A DNA stretch of 64,000 bases from NCBI RefSeq assembly GCF_023656565.1, contig NZ_JAMOKG010000002.1, positions 1,308,030 to 1,372,029 on the forward strand, written 5' to 3'. This DNA is from Flavobacterium tyrosinilyticum. GTDB lineage: Bacteria > Bacteroidota > Bacteroidia > Flavobacteriales > Flavobacteriaceae. A program made the translations under genes and the position numbers. Each line of letters opens with the position of its first letter. Position 1 is the stretch's first letter. Below, piece by piece: positions 16,861 through 26,579 of this stretch. The notes under the pieces were generated by a model. It was not told the origin of the DNA. It ran no database searches and saw only the letters and a list, made by a program, of their open reading frames with translations.

Positions 16861-17784
16861 CTAATTGATATATAGTAACTGATACTGTTTTGGTGTAATT
16901 CCTTCATATTTTTTGAATAATCTAATGAAGTAATTCGCATCTTCAAACCCTGCTAAATAACAAACTTCGTTAATTTGAAGCGTTGGGTTTCTTAATAGAT
17001 TTTTAGCGCATTTTATTTTTTCATTTAAAATATATTCAATCGGACTCATTCCAAGTTCGCGTTTAAAGAAACGATAGAAAGAAGTGGTGCTCATACAAGC
17101 TTTTTCGCTTAGCGATTTCAAATTGATATTCTCTTTTAAATTTTGCTTGATATATTCGGTAACTTCTTTAATCGGATTATTATCTTCAAAAGGTTTTCCT
17201 TCATCCAGAGATTTTACAGTTTGCGTTTGAATAATCCTAATTAATAATTCTTTTAAAGTCAAATCGGCAAAAATGTCTTTGGTAATCGAAGTGCTCATAC
17301 ATTCTTTGATGAGCTTGTTTATGGTAGCGGCCATTTCGATATTATTATAAAAGAAATAATTCTGGTAATTGAGCTGCCAATACATATTACTGCCTTCTTT
17401 TGGATATTGCTCATTTAAGAAATTTAAAATCTCAGCAATTTTATCCTGATCAATGGCCAATGCTAAACATTGCGTCGGATTGTTTTTTGAAGCTTCAGGA
17501 AAATCAATTTTCATTTCTACATTCGAAGGAACAATCACAGTTTCGCCTGGAAGATATACAAATTCAGGGTCATCAAAAAGATGCATGATTTTTTTACCGC
17601 GGAGCATGCTGGTCACCACCAAATCATTAAACTTCAATGGAACTTTTTGAGTCGATTCGTAGGTTTCAAATAGATTCAATTCACAATGATTCAGATTGTA
17701 AATAGTTCTATTTTCTACAAGAGTTTTTAATGATTTTTCTTGCGATAATTGGAGCGGATTGACTAAAAATCGTTGATTGTTCAT
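16861..17784 (-). CDS. AraC-family transcriptional regulator
   Basis: 307 residues. The C-terminal double helix-turn-helix is clear: NLKSLSEKACMSTTSFYRFFKRELG at about 220-245 and INEVCYLAGFEDANYFIRLFKKYEG, then TPKQYQ. The N-terminal half (about 1-190) is an AraC_N-type effector domain. It is convergent with the DUF779 gene and probably regulates the aldehyde dehydrogenase pair, a combination seen in many bacteria. The assignment to that target is inference from context. Confidence 0.9.
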   Translation of the reverse strand: MNNQRFLVNPLQLSQEKSLKTLVENRTIYNLNHCELNLFETYESTQKVPLKFNDLVVTSMLRGKKIMHLFDDPEFVYLPGETVIVPSNVEMKIDFPEASKNNPTQCLALAIDQDKIAEILNFLNEQYPKEGSNMYWQLNYQNYFFYNNIEMAATINKLIKECMSTSITKDIFADLTLKELLIRIIQTQTVKSLDEGKPFEDNNPIKEVTEYIKQNLKENINLKSLSEKACMSTTSFYRFFKRELGMSPIEYILNEKIKCAKNLLRNPTLQINEVCYLAGFEDANYFIRLFKKYEGITPKQYQLLYIN

Positions 17785-17855
17785 TAAATTTATTTTTTGG
17801 TGAAGACTTTAAATTTAATGAAAATAAGAATATAAATGCCAGATTTAACGTTTAA

Positions 17856-18719
17856 TTATATCAATTCTTCAACGTGTTTTCTGATGTTTTCAGATATTTT
17901 TTTTGTTGGAAGGTCGTTCTCATCATTTCCAAACGGATCTTCAATTTCTTCAGCAATAAGTTCCAAACTTGCCAAAACATAAAAGATAAAAACAACAACA
18001 GGAGCAACTAGATAACCTAAACTAACAGAATATCCAAAAGGAAGCGTCATAGTATAAAAGAAGATGAATTTCTTAATAAAAGCGCTGTAAGAGTAGGGAA
18101 TAGGAGTGTTTTTAATACGTTCGCACGCTCCGCAAATGTCTGTAAAAGCAACTAATTCTTCATTTATCGTAATGAGTTGCTCTCCTGATATTTTTTTTGC
18201 ATCATACAAATCATTGATTTTGTGATACATGATTTTTTTTAATTGATTCGGCTTGTGTTTATGGTGATCAATTTCTAGTTCAACATCATCAAATAGCATT
18301 TTGCCTGTATCTTCATCTTTTAAATGATGATGAAGTATATCTGCGTACATCGGAATGTATTTTCTAAAAAACTTTCTATCATTTTCGTCTTTTAAAATTG
18401 CGGATAGTTTTATAGCAAGATTACGGCTGTTATTTACAAGTCCGCCCCAAAGTTTTCGGCCTTCCCACCATCTGTCATACGCTGTATTGGTTCTAAAAAC
18501 AAGCAAAAGCGAGATTACAAATCCAAGCATTCCGTGCATGATTGGAATGTTGTGGATATAATCGTTTTTGGTTACTTTAAAATAATGAAGTTCAAGATAA
18601 CAAACAGCTGAAGCATAAATTCCAATTGCAATCATAATCGTAAACAGTTTTCGAACTGTATCTGACTTATGAAAATGAAAAATAAAAGTAAACCAATCTT
18701 TGGTATTGTATGTAATCAT
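17856..18719 (-). CDS. Bestrophin-type ion channel
   Basis: 287 residues. The N-terminal half carries the bestrophin signature: a first helix at 24-43, MHGMLGFVISLLLVFRTNTAYDRWWEGRKLWGGLVNNSRNL across 65-103, and a later SYSAFIKKFIF helix with LPFGYSVSLGYL. Bacterial bestrophins form pentameric inner-membrane channels for small ions. The gene lies 71 bp upstream of the AraC gene on the same strand. A minus-strand TAAATTTG box lies just before the start (18737-18744). Confidence 0.9.
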   Translation of the reverse strand: MITYNTKDWFTFIFHFHKSDTVRKLFTIMIAIGIYASAVCYLELHYFKVTKNDYIHNIPIMHGMLGFVISLLLVFRTNTAYDRWWEGRKLWGGLVNNSRNLAIKLSAILKDENDRKFFRKYIPMYADILHHHLKDEDTGKMLFDDVELEIDHHKHKPNQLKKIMYHKINDLYDAKKISGEQLITINEELVAFTDICGACERIKNTPIPYSYSAFIKKFIFFYTMTLPFGYSVSLGYLVAPVVVFIFYVLASLELIAEEIEDPFGNDENDLPTKKISENIRKHVEELI

Positions 18720-18854
18720 TGAAACTTGTTTTGTAACAAATTTAAAGTAAAAAAATATTCTGTTGGAAGTAAATTATAAAAATATTCAGCACCAAGAACA
18801 AACAGAATGTTTTCTTAAAAACGTTATGTAACTTTTGCTGAAATTAAAAAAAAA

Positions 18855-18900
18855 ATCTGCTAAATCTGCGAGAGCAAAATAGCTCGCAGATTTAGCAGAT
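18855..18900. terminator. 18-bp perfect palindrome after the TolC gene
   Basis: ATCTGCTAAATCTGCGAG at 18855-18872 pairs perfectly with CTCGCAGATTTAGCAGAT at 18883-18900, with a 10-nt loop. On the minus strand it is followed by T-rich sequence from 18846-18854, so it can end the efflux operon. Each arm is built from the unit CTGCTAAAT/CTGCGAG, which resembles a phrase repeat. Confidence 0.75.
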
Positions 18901-18932
18901 CGGGCAGTTAATATTTGATTTTAAAAGGAAAA

Positions 18933-20243
18933 TTAGAAATTAATATTTCCCGCTAATTCTTTTAGAGCAATTTCAGATAATTTTGCTTCGTATTGCGCAT
19001 TGCTGTAACGCACTTTTGCATTGACATAATTAAGTTGGGCTGTTCTAAAATCTAGCGTTGTAATAGTTCCGATTTTAAATTTGTCCAAAGTGATTTCTAA
19101 ATTCTGCCTTGCGATAGCTTCGTTATCTTCTTCTAAATCAATTAATTCTAAATTGGTTAAATAGGTTTGAAAAGCAGTGCTCAACTGAGTGTTTAAAGTT
19201 ATGTTTTGCTGTTCTATAGCAAGCTGTGAATTTTCGATCTGTAATTTGGCAACTTTTTCATTACGATGCTGATTGAAACCGTCGAATATATTCATAGAAG
19301 CATTAAAACCATAGTTTAAACCTTTGGAAGATGTTTCACTAGTAAATCCTAGACTCGACTGGCTTTCAGAAAAATTGTATCCCGTAGTTAACCTCAAAGT
19401 AGGGTAGCGGTCTGCTTTTACTTGTTTAAGTTGTAATTCGGCTATGCGTTTGTTTATAATTTCAGCTTCTAAACCTGGATTTTGCTTTTGAGCCAATTCC
19501 ATTAAATCAGCCAAAACTAATTTATTATCAACTGTAACTTTATCAATCACTTTAAAATCAATTTTTGGATCGCGCGCTAAATGCTGATTCAGTAAAATTT
19601 TACCATTAGCATACGCTTCTTTTTGTCTTAATAAAGCAACCTGATCTGAGTTTAAATCCACCTGTGCATTTAATACTTCAAGTTTTGAAGCTTTTCCTAT
19701 GCTGAAGCGATTTTTAGCTAAAGTCAAACGTTGGTTCGAAATAACAATTGTAGTATCTAATGCAGACAATTGCTGTTGCATTTGAACTAAATCATAATAA
19801 GCTGAATTTACCTGAGCAATTTTAACTAAAATAGTTCTTTTTAGTTCTGCGTCGCCCAGTTTTTGAAGCTCTTTTAGCTGGTCTAGTTTGGCAAACATTT
19901 TCATTCCGTCAAAAACGGTCCAGCCTAAACTTACGCCATAATTTAAACTATTGTTTTTAGCATTGTTCAATGTAGTTGATGTACCATCTTGACGTACCTG
20001 TGTTGAATTCGTAAGATTATTATTGTCTGTAATATTTGCGGTTGCAGTCGGCAACATTCCTGCATTACCAATTGTTACATTTGTTTCGGTTATTTTGGAA
20101 TTATTTTTAGCAATTTTAATCTCAAAATTATTTTCCAAAGCTATGGTCATAGCTTGTTCAATAGTAAGAACTTCCTGTGCCTTTGTCTGAATTGCACAAA
20201 AAAGCAGGATAAGTACTGTACAATATATTTTTTTGATATTCAT
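18933..20243 (-). CDS. TolC-family outer-membrane efflux protein
   Basis: 436 residues from the ATG at 20243, which opens a signal peptide (MNIKKIYCTVLILLFCAIQTKAQ); an upstream in-frame ATG at 20321 would overlap the RND gene. The mature protein shows the two TolC repeats, each with long amphipathic helices (LTIEQAMTIALENNFEI, LAKNRFSIGKASKLEVLNAQVDL, LDKFKIGTITTLDFRTAQLNY). It forms the outer-membrane channel of the tripartite pump with the two genes upstream, 37 bp apart. Transcription ends at the 18-bp palindrome. Confidence 0.93.
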   Translation of the reverse strand: MNIKKIYCTVLILLFCAIQTKAQEVLTIEQAMTIALENNFEIKIAKNNSKITETNVTIGNAGMLPTATANITDNNNLTNSTQVRQDGTSTTLNNAKNNSLNYGVSLGWTVFDGMKMFAKLDQLKELQKLGDAELKRTILVKIAQVNSAYYDLVQMQQQLSALDTTIVISNQRLTLAKNRFSIGKASKLEVLNAQVDLNSDQVALLRQKEAYANGKILLNQHLARDPKIDFKVIDKVTVDNKLVLADLMELAQKQNPGLEAEIINKRIAELQLKQVKADRYPTLRLTTGYNFSESQSSLGFTSETSSKGLNYGFNASMNIFDGFNQHRNEKVAKLQIENSQLAIEQQNITLNTQLSTAFQTYLTNLELIDLEEDNEAIARQNLEITLDKFKIGTITTLDFRTAQLNYVNAKVRYSNAQYEAKLSEIALKELAGNINF

Positions 20244-20280
20244 ATTCGTTTTCTTTAACCAGAAAGTATATTTCTGATTT

Positions 20281-23200
20281 TTATTTAATGCTTTCTCTTT
20301 CGTATTCGTCAATATGATCAAACTCAGGATAATGTTTTCTGGCTTTAGACCACATTAAATAAATGGCAGGAATTACAAAAAGCGTTAAAGCCAATGAGAA
20401 AATAGTTCCTCCCACAATTACAACTCCCATACCAATTCTACTTGTAGAGGCAGCTCCAAGCGACATTGCAATTGGAAGCGCTCCTAATGCAATGGCCAAA
20501 CTCGTCATTAAAATTGGACGTAAACGTGCTTCTGAAGCTTCTAAAATAGCTTCTAATTTAGGCTTACCTTGTTCTCGTAACTGATTGGCAAATTCTACAA
20601 TCAAAATACCGTTTTTGGTTACCAGACCAATCAACATTACCGTACCAATCTGGCTAAAAATATTCCATGTTTGATTGAAGAGCCATAATGAAAATAAAGC
20701 CCCTGCAACCGCCATTGGAACCGTCAAAATGATAATGAATGGATCAATGAAACTTTCAAATTGTGCCGCAAGAATCAAGAAGATTAACAATAAAGCCAAT
20801 CCGAAAGCGAAAGAAGTATTAGAGCTACTTTCTACGAAATCTCGTGATTCTCCAGCTAAATCTGTAGTGAAGCTTTCATCTAAAACTTTTGCTTTAATAC
20901 GATCCATTTCTTCAATTCCGTCTCCCATACTTTTTCCTGGCGCTAAACCAGCAGAAACTGTTGCAGACATGTATCTGTTATTATGATACAATTGCGGCGG
21001 ATTACTTTGTTCGTATACGTTTACAACGTTATCCATCTGAATCAATTCGCCATTTTTGTTTTTCACAAACATAGAAGTCAAATCCAAAGGTTTCGATCTG
21101 TCTTTTTGGTCAAATTGTCCAATTACTTGATATTGTTTTCCGTTTTTAATAAAATAGCCAAAACGTTGTCCGCTTAAAGAAAGCTGTAAAGTCTGTGCAA
21201 TGTCAAGGATGGAAATTCCTAAACTTTCTGCTTTTGCACGGTCAATGGTAACGTTGATTTCAGGCTTGTTAAATTTTAAGTTTACATCTGTTGTCGAAAA
21301 TACATCACTTTTACCTACTTCATTCATAAAAACAGGGATTTTTTCTCTCAACTTATCAAAGTTTGGAGCCTGAATAATATATTGTATTGGTAACCCGCCA
21401 CGTCTGTTAACGGCAATTGTAGGCTGCTGAATTACTGCTATTTTAGCATCAGGATATCTTTTTGTCCATTTGCTTAATTTGTCTGCAATTTCTTTTTGAG
21501 ATCTGGTTCTTTCGTCTGGTTCTTTTAATGATAGTCTCACAAAACCTGAGTTAGTTGCAGAACCTCCAGATCCTCCAGCAGTAATTACTAAACTAACTTT
21601 TTTTTCAGGGATTGAATCGTCAACAAGTTTTGAAATTTCTTGCATAAAACGATAAGTATAATCATAAGAAGATCCTTCTGGCGTAGTCATACGCATGGTA
21701 ACAGAACTTCTGTCATCATAAGGTGCTGTTTCTTTTGGAAGAATCGTAAAGAATAAATAAATAATTCCAAAACAAGCAATTAAAATAGGGAAGCTGATCC
21801 ATTTTTTGTCCATGAATTTTGTCAGTGATTCGGCATAACTGCTGTTCATTTTTTCAAAAAATGGCTCAGTTTTAATATAGAATTTTGATTTCTTTTGTTC
21901 GCCGCCTTTCATTAAATAGGCATTTAACATTGGTGTTAAAGTCAAGGAGACAAAGGCTGAAATCAATACTGCAGCTCCAATTACAACTCCAAATTCTCTA
22001 AAGAGTCGGCCAACAAAACCTTCTAAGAAAATTACTGGCAAAAATACCGCTGCTAAAGTGACAGAAATAGATATAACAGCGTAAAAGATTTCATTAGAAC
22101 CTTTAATGGCTGCTTCGATAGGAGACATTCCTTCTTCGACTTTTTTGAAAATGTTTTCAGTTACAACAATTCCGTCATCCACAACAAGTCCTGTTGCAAG
22201 TACAATAGCAAGAAGTGTTAGTACATTTATTGAGAAACCAAAAAGCCACATAATGAAGAATGTAGCAATTAACGATACAGGAATGTCAATTAATGGCCTG
22301 AAAGCAATTGCCCAGTCTCTAAAAAATAAATAAATAATAATAATAACCAGAACGATTGATATTCCTAAAGTTTCGGCAACCTCCAATACAGATTTCTTTA
22401 CAAATTGCGTGTTATCAAGCGCAATATTAAGTTTAATGTCTTTAGGTAAATCTTTTTTTAAGGCTTCAAATTTTTTGTAAAATTCAGCTGAAATATCCAG
22501 GTAATTGGCTCCTGGCATTGGAACAATAGCCATTCCGATCATTGGAAGCCCGGAAGACATCAAGGAAGTCTCTATATTTTCTGGACCTAATTCGGCACCG
22601 CCTACATCACTAAGTCTTACGATTTTATCGCCATCTGTGCGAATGATAATATTGTTGAATTCTTCTGGTTTAGAAAGATTTCCAACTGTTTTTACGGTTA
22701 ATTCGGTATTGTTTCCTGTTAATTTACCAGATGGCAGTTCGACGTTCTGAGCATTTAATGCGTTTCTCACATCGGCAACTGTACACTTATAAGCATTTAG
22801 TTTTACAGGATCTATCCATAGACGCATTGCATAGCGTTTTTGTCCCCAAATTTGCACGCCACTTACGCCTGGAATAGTTTCCAAACGCTGAGAAATAACA
22901 TTTTCGGCATAATCGCTTAATTCTAAAGAGCTTCTGCTGTCACTTTGAACCGTCATCGAAATAATAGATTCGCTATCTGCATCGGCTTTAGAAACAACTG
23001 GAGGGGCATCTATATCTTGTGGAAGATTTCTAATGGCTTGCGAGACCTTGTCTCGAACATCATTAGCCGCTTCCTCTAAATCCTTATCTAAATTAAACTC
23101 GATTGTAATGGTACTGCTTCCTTGGTTGCTGGATGAAGTAATATTTCTAATTCCATCAATCGCATTTACGGCTTTTTCAAGAGGCTCTGTAATTTGCGAT

Positions 23201-23379
23201 TCAATAATATCAGAATTGGCACCAGTATAATTGGTACGAATGGAAACCTGCGCAGGATCAATCGAAGGAAATTCTCTGACACCCAAAAAAGTATAACCAA
23301 TAAAACCGAATAGAATAATAAGTAAATTCAGTACTATGGTTAAAACAGGTCTTCTTATGCTTGTAGTAGATAAACTCAT
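20281..23379 (-). CDS. RND-type efflux pump inner-membrane transporter
   Basis: 1032 residues, the size of AcrB/MexB-type HAE1 pumps. The start shows RRPVLTIVLNLLIILFG (helix 1) and REFPSIDPAQVSI. Proton-relay aspartates are in VLATGLVVDDGIVVTENIFK (helix 4). The second half repeats the layout, with VMLIGLVTKNGILIVEFANQLREQG. It exports drugs or detergents using proton-motive force. It sits between the adaptor and TolC genes. A 115-bp gap with a phrase repeat separates it from the adaptor gene, which is long for an operon. Confidence 0.96.
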   Translation of the reverse strand: MSLSTTSIRRPVLTIVLNLLIILFGFIGYTFLGVREFPSIDPAQVSIRTNYTGANSDIIESQITEPLEKAVNAIDGIRNITSSSNQGSSTITIEFNLDKDLEEAANDVRDKVSQAIRNLPQDIDAPPVVSKADADSESIISMTVQSDSRSSLELSDYAENVISQRLETIPGVSGVQIWGQKRYAMRLWIDPVKLNAYKCTVADVRNALNAQNVELPSGKLTGNNTELTVKTVGNLSKPEEFNNIIIRTDGDKIVRLSDVGGAELGPENIETSLMSSGLPMIGMAIVPMPGANYLDISAEFYKKFEALKKDLPKDIKLNIALDNTQFVKKSVLEVAETLGISIVLVIIIIYLFFRDWAIAFRPLIDIPVSLIATFFIMWLFGFSINVLTLLAIVLATGLVVDDGIVVTENIFKKVEEGMSPIEAAIKGSNEIFYAVISISVTLAAVFLPVIFLEGFVGRLFREFGVVIGAAVLISAFVSLTLTPMLNAYLMKGGEQKKSKFYIKTEPFFEKMNSSYAESLTKFMDKKWISFPILIACFGIIYLFFTILPKETAPYDDRSSVTMRMTTPEGSSYDYTYRFMQEISKLVDDSIPEKKVSLVITAGGSGGSATNSGFVRLSLKEPDERTRSQKEIADKLSKWTKRYPDAKIAVIQQPTIAVNRRGGLPIQYIIQAPNFDKLREKIPVFMNEVGKSDVFSTTDVNLKFNKPEINVTIDRAKAESLGISILDIAQTLQLSLSGQRFGYFIKNGKQYQVIGQFDQKDRSKPLDLTSMFVKNKNGELIQMDNVVNVYEQSNPPQLYHNNRYMSATVSAGLAPGKSMGDGIEEMDRIKAKVLDESFTTDLAGESRDFVESSSNTSFAFGLALLLIFLILAAQFESFIDPFIIILTVPMAVAGALFSLWLFNQTWNIFSQIGTVMLIGLVTKNGILIVEFANQLREQGKPKLEAILEASEARLRPILMTSLAIALGALPIAMSLGAASTSRIGMGVVIVGGTIFSLALTLFVIPAIYLMWSKARKHYPEFDHIDEYERESIK

Positions 23380-23383
23380 TTGT

Positions 23384-23480
23384 AATTTTAGATTTTAGAT
23401 TGTTGATTTTAGATTTCAGATTTATTGCTAAATCTTTACTACCATCTTTAAATCTATATTCAAGTCTTTCGACTTTTGAC
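23384..23480. repeat. Phrase-repeat tract inside the efflux operon
   Basis: Iterated TTTTAGATT and TTTAGATTTCAGATTT units (23386-23422) are followed by AAATCTTTACT, TTTAAATCTATATTC and GACTTTTGACTTTTGG. The arms pair only imperfectly. The tract occupies most of the gap between the adaptor and RND genes, and could attenuate or process the operon mRNA. Confidence 0.65.
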
Positions 23481-23494
23481 TTTTGGCTTTAGAA

Positions 23495-24553
23495 CTATTT
23501 TACTTGAACCTTGATAGGAGCTTCGTTTTTTAATGACATAACACCGCTTGTAATTAAAGTGTCTCCAGGTTTTAATCCTGCTAAAATTAAAATTGAAGAA
23601 TCTGTTCTTGTTGTCGCATCAACCATTACTTCTTTTGCTTGCCCGTTGTTGGCAACAAATACTTTTTTACCGTCTTGAATTGGAATAATTGCTTGAGAAG
23701 GAACAACTATCGCGTCTTTGATAATATTTAAAGGCAATTTGATGTCTGCAAAAGTCCCGGGAAAAAGTTTTCCGTCATTATTATCAGCAAGCGCACGAAT
23801 CTGAAGTGTACGTGTAGCAACAGCAACTTCTGGTTCGATAGCATAGATTTTTGCATTATACGTTTTGTCAGATCCAGAAACTTTAAAGTCGATTACAGAT
23901 CCCGATTTTACTTCTGATGCATATTTTTCTGGAATAGAAAAAGTAATTTTTAATTTACTGGTATTTACCAATTTTGCTACTAAAACAGTTGGTGTAATAT
24001 AAGTTCCTGGAGAAATATTACGCAAACCAATTTTTCCTGAAAAAGGTGCTCTAACAGAAGTTTTAGAGATTTGTGCTCTAATTAGCTGGCTTTGCGCTTG
24101 AGCAGAAGCAAGATCTGCTTTTGCAACATCTGCTTCTTCTTGACTGATTGCTTCTTTCTGTAGCAGTAATTTTGCTCTTCTTGCGTTTTCAGCAGCCAAA
24201 TCTTCTCTAGTTAGAGCTTGTCTTAGCTGTGCTTTTAATTCGATATCATTTACTTTAAGAAGCACTTGTCCTTTTGTTACATTGCTGCCTTCGTTAAAAA
24301 ATATTCCTTCAACAATTCCTGAAACCTCACTATGAATTTCTACTTGTTCGTTTGCTTCAATAGATCCTGATAATGCTAAATTATTGTCAAAAGTAGCCGT
24401 CTTTATTATAATTCCATTAACAGTTGTTGGAGCTTTTTTATCATTGAAATTTTTAGATTCATCGTTTTTACCCTTGTTCGAAATAATTCTATAGGTGACA
24501 AAGCCACCAATTGCAACAATTAAAAGGGTGTAAATGAGGTGTTTTAGTTTCAT
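23495..24553 (-). CDS. RND efflux periplasmic adaptor (membrane fusion protein)
   Basis: 352 residues. An N-terminal membrane anchor (LIYTLLIVAIGGFVTYRII) precedes the lipoyl half (SGSIEANEQVEIHSEVSGIVEGIFFNEGS, at about 58-86). A hairpin rich in Ala and Lys (REDLAAENARRAKLLLQKEAISQEE) follows, then VRAPFSGKIGLRNISPGTYI and the beta-barrel and proximal domains. It links the RND pump to TolC. It is the first gene of the operon; no regulator gene accompanies it. Confidence 0.93.
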   Translation of the reverse strand: MKLKHLIYTLLIVAIGGFVTYRIISNKGKNDESKNFNDKKAPTTVNGIIIKTATFDNNLALSGSIEANEQVEIHSEVSGIVEGIFFNEGSNVTKGQVLLKVNDIELKAQLRQALTREDLAAENARRAKLLLQKEAISQEEADVAKADLASAQAQSQLIRAQISKTSVRAPFSGKIGLRNISPGTYITPTVLVAKLVNTSKLKITFSIPEKYASEVKSGSVIDFKVSGSDKTYNAKIYAIEPEVAVATRTLQIRALADNNDGKLFPGTFADIKLPLNIIKDAIVVPSQAIIPIQDGKKVFVANNGQAKEVMVDATTRTDSSILILAGLKPGDTLITSGVMSLKNEAPIKVQVK

Positions 24554-24601
24554 AAAAATGAGGTGAATATAGAATTTAGGTTTTTGTTTTTAGTAAGCTT
24601 A

Positions 24602-24609
24602 CAAATTTA
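24602..24609 (-). promoter_or_regulatory. Possible -7 box of the efflux operon
   Basis: TAAATTTG on the minus strand fits TAnnTTTG about 50 bases before the adaptor start codon. A convincing -33 TTG is not evident. Confidence 0.35.
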
Positions 24610-24767
24610 ACTTTTTGGTGCGAAATCGAAAGCTGTTAGCGTTTATTTAACATTTGTAGGTACAAAGGTTTGCATTTAGACTACAGGCAGGCAAAAAGGT
24701 TTAATTTAAGTTTAATTTTTTTTGAAGAAAGTAGAGATGCTAAGGGTGAAATTACGTTCTAAGACTT

Positions 24768-24783
24768 AGATAAGCGCTTATCT
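24768..24783. promoter_or_regulatory. 16-bp perfect palindrome, possible operator
   Basis: AGATAAGCGCTTATCT is fully self-complementary without a loop, the form of a dimeric regulator's site. It lies in the 477-bp divergent gap (24554-25030) between the efflux operon and the redoxin/sensor cluster. Nothing else of note was seen in that gap apart from a possible -7 box at 24602. Confidence 0.4.
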
Positions 24784-25030
24784 TTTCTAGTGCAGAAGAA
24801 ATTTTTAGCAATTTGTCTGATTTTTTTTGCACTTTATCGATTTTATTTGTAACATTGATATGTTAAACAAAATGAAAGATTTTAACACGAAAGCTAACGG
24901 TTGCGTTTAATTTTTGTGTTAAAATACGCATGTAGGAGTTGTTTTTTTGCTTTTTGGTTAAATATAATGAATTATTGTATTAACAAGTGTTTATTGTTTG
25001 TTATTGCATAATATAAAAAAAAAATAATTT

Positions 25031-25630
25031 ATGAAGAAAAAATTACTTCTAAGCTTATGGTTTACATTTTTGCTTCTTTCAATTGGTTATCTGTTTTGGC
25101 AGAATGAATTCCAATACAGTCTTCCAACACCTATTCCTAAAAATTATCATGCGATTGCAATGGGTTCAAAGATTGAACTTGGTCCGTGCTGTGCATTTGA
25201 TAATAAACCCATTTTTATCCACTTTTATAATCCCGAATGTCCATGTTCGCGATTTAATGTCCCACATGTAAGCGACTTAATTAAAAAGTACGGAGATCAG
25301 GTCAATTTTAAAATTGTGGTGTTAAACAAACAGAAGAATTTTACCATTGATGAAATTCAGCAAAAGTTTGGTGCTGAGATCCCAGTATATTTTGATGAAG
25401 CAATTGCTAAAAAATGTGGTGTTTTCTCTACTCCGCAGGCAGTTTTATTAGATCAATCACATAATTTATATTACAGAGGGAATTACAATAAAACCAGATA
25501 TTGTACAGATACCAAAAGCAATTATGCTCAAATGGCGATTGATTCTCTTCTTAACCAAAAAGAGAAACCTTCTTTTAATGCTTTAGCTCTTAAAGCATAC
25601 GGATGTTCGTTACCAAAATGTACTAAATAA
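25031..25630 (+). CDS. Membrane-anchored redoxin-like protein
   Basis: 199 residues. An N-terminal helix (LLSLWFTFLLLSIGYLFW, about 5-22) is followed by a thioredoxin-type fold. The sequence IFIHFYNPECPCSRFNVPHV at about 57-76 carries a CPC pair where thioredoxins have CxxC, then FKIVVLN and a cis-Pro-like VFSTPQAVLLD. Extra cysteine pairs occur (GPCCAF near 54 and the C-terminal YGCSLPKC). The protein probably faces the periplasm and handles thiols. It is the first of four closely spaced plus-strand genes and so may supply or read redox state for the sensors downstream. Confidence 0.75.
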   Translation: MKKKLLLSLWFTFLLLSIGYLFWQNEFQYSLPTPIPKNYHAIAMGSKIELGPCCAFDNKPIFIHFYNPECPCSRFNVPHVSDLIKKYGDQVNFKIVVLNKQKNFTIDEIQQKFGAEIPVYFDEAIAKKCGVFSTPQAVLLDQSHNLYYRGNYNKTRYCTDTKSNYAQMAIDSLLNQKEKPSFNALALKAYGCSLPKCTK

Positions 25631-25658
25631 CTTTTTCCAAAAACCTAAATCTAAACCT

Positions 25659-26513
25659 ATGAAAACAAAAGCTAGCTTAAACGAACAAGATTATCTGCAC
25701 AGTTTTATGTCTACAATGACACAAAAGTCAGATACAATTATTAATTATGTACTTGCAGTATATTTTCTTCTGGGTATCGGACTTTCTTTTAAATATGATA
25801 CTTTTGAAATTGGTGTTGGCGTCGGGACATTGAACCTTTTGCTTTATTATTCGGCAAAATTTTTCATGAAAAATTCCAAATTTTATCAATACGTTTTATC
25901 GGTCGTTCTGGCTATTTTTATGGCGCAGTACATTTATCAAATGCATGGAATGTTCGAAATGCATTTTACTGTATTCATTGCCAGTACCATTTTGATTATT
26001 TATCAGAATTGGAAGCTTCAAATTCCGCTTACTTTATTGGTTGTTCTCCACCATGCTGGATTGGCGTACCTGCAAAACTATATTTATAATGATGCCAACG
26101 GCCTTCAGGTGTATTTTTCGCAAGTAAATTTTGATCTCGAAACATTAATTATTCATACCGTTTTGGCTGCAGTGGTTTTCTTTATGAACGGCTATTGGGC
26201 ATACTATTTTAAAGAACATAGCGAAAATCATATCTCTAAAATTTCAGACGAATATGAGTTGGAAAACATGAAATTGGCTTCGGCAAAATACAGCTCAATG
26301 TCAGCTACAAAAGATTATAATGATTTTATTCATAGAACAACTTTAGATTTAAAACTGCCTGTAAATTCAGTTTTAAAATTAATTGATGTTTCAAAAGGAC
26401 ATACAGATAATGACAAGCTGCTTAGTTATCTTGAAATGATGAGAGAAAGTGCCAAAAAAATTGATGATTTAGTAAATGATATTCATGTAAAATCAACAAC
26501 CAATAGAAACTAG
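25659..26513 (+). CDS. Six-helix membrane sensor with degenerate kinase dimerisation segment
   Basis: 284 residues. Six hydrophobic helices lie between about 28 and 182, with His at 96, 102, 131, 132 and 166 in or near them (YQMHGMFEMHF, VVLHHAGLAY). This layout resembles the sensory part found ahead of chemoreceptor or GGDEF domains. Residues 221-276 look like a kinase DHp hairpin (FIHRTTLDLKLPVNSVL, then YLEMMRESAKKIDDLVNDI), but the phospho-accepting His of HELKTP aligns with Leu229. No ATPase domain follows. I infer a non-catalytic membrane sensor that may dimerise with another protein. Not recognised as a named family. Confidence 0.7.
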   Translation: MKTKASLNEQDYLHSFMSTMTQKSDTIINYVLAVYFLLGIGLSFKYDTFEIGVGVGTLNLLLYYSAKFFMKNSKFYQYVLSVVLAIFMAQYIYQMHGMFEMHFTVFIASTILIIYQNWKLQIPLTLLVVLHHAGLAYLQNYIYNDANGLQVYFSQVNFDLETLIIHTVLAAVVFFMNGYWAYYFKEHSENHISKISDEYELENMKLASAKYSSMSATKDYNDFIHRTTLDLKLPVNSVLKLIDVSKGHTDNDKLLSYLEMMRESAKKIDDLVNDIHVKSTTNRN

Positions 26514-26579
26514 TTTTTTAAAACTGGAATTAAAGTCAAGTCCCAAAGAAAACAATATTAATATTTTTAAACCTGTTGT

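Noticed and set aside
20281..24553. Many plus-strand frames of 60-100 codons over the efflux operon
   Set aside because: They are shadows of the adaptor and RND genes, which have clear family motifs on the minus strand.
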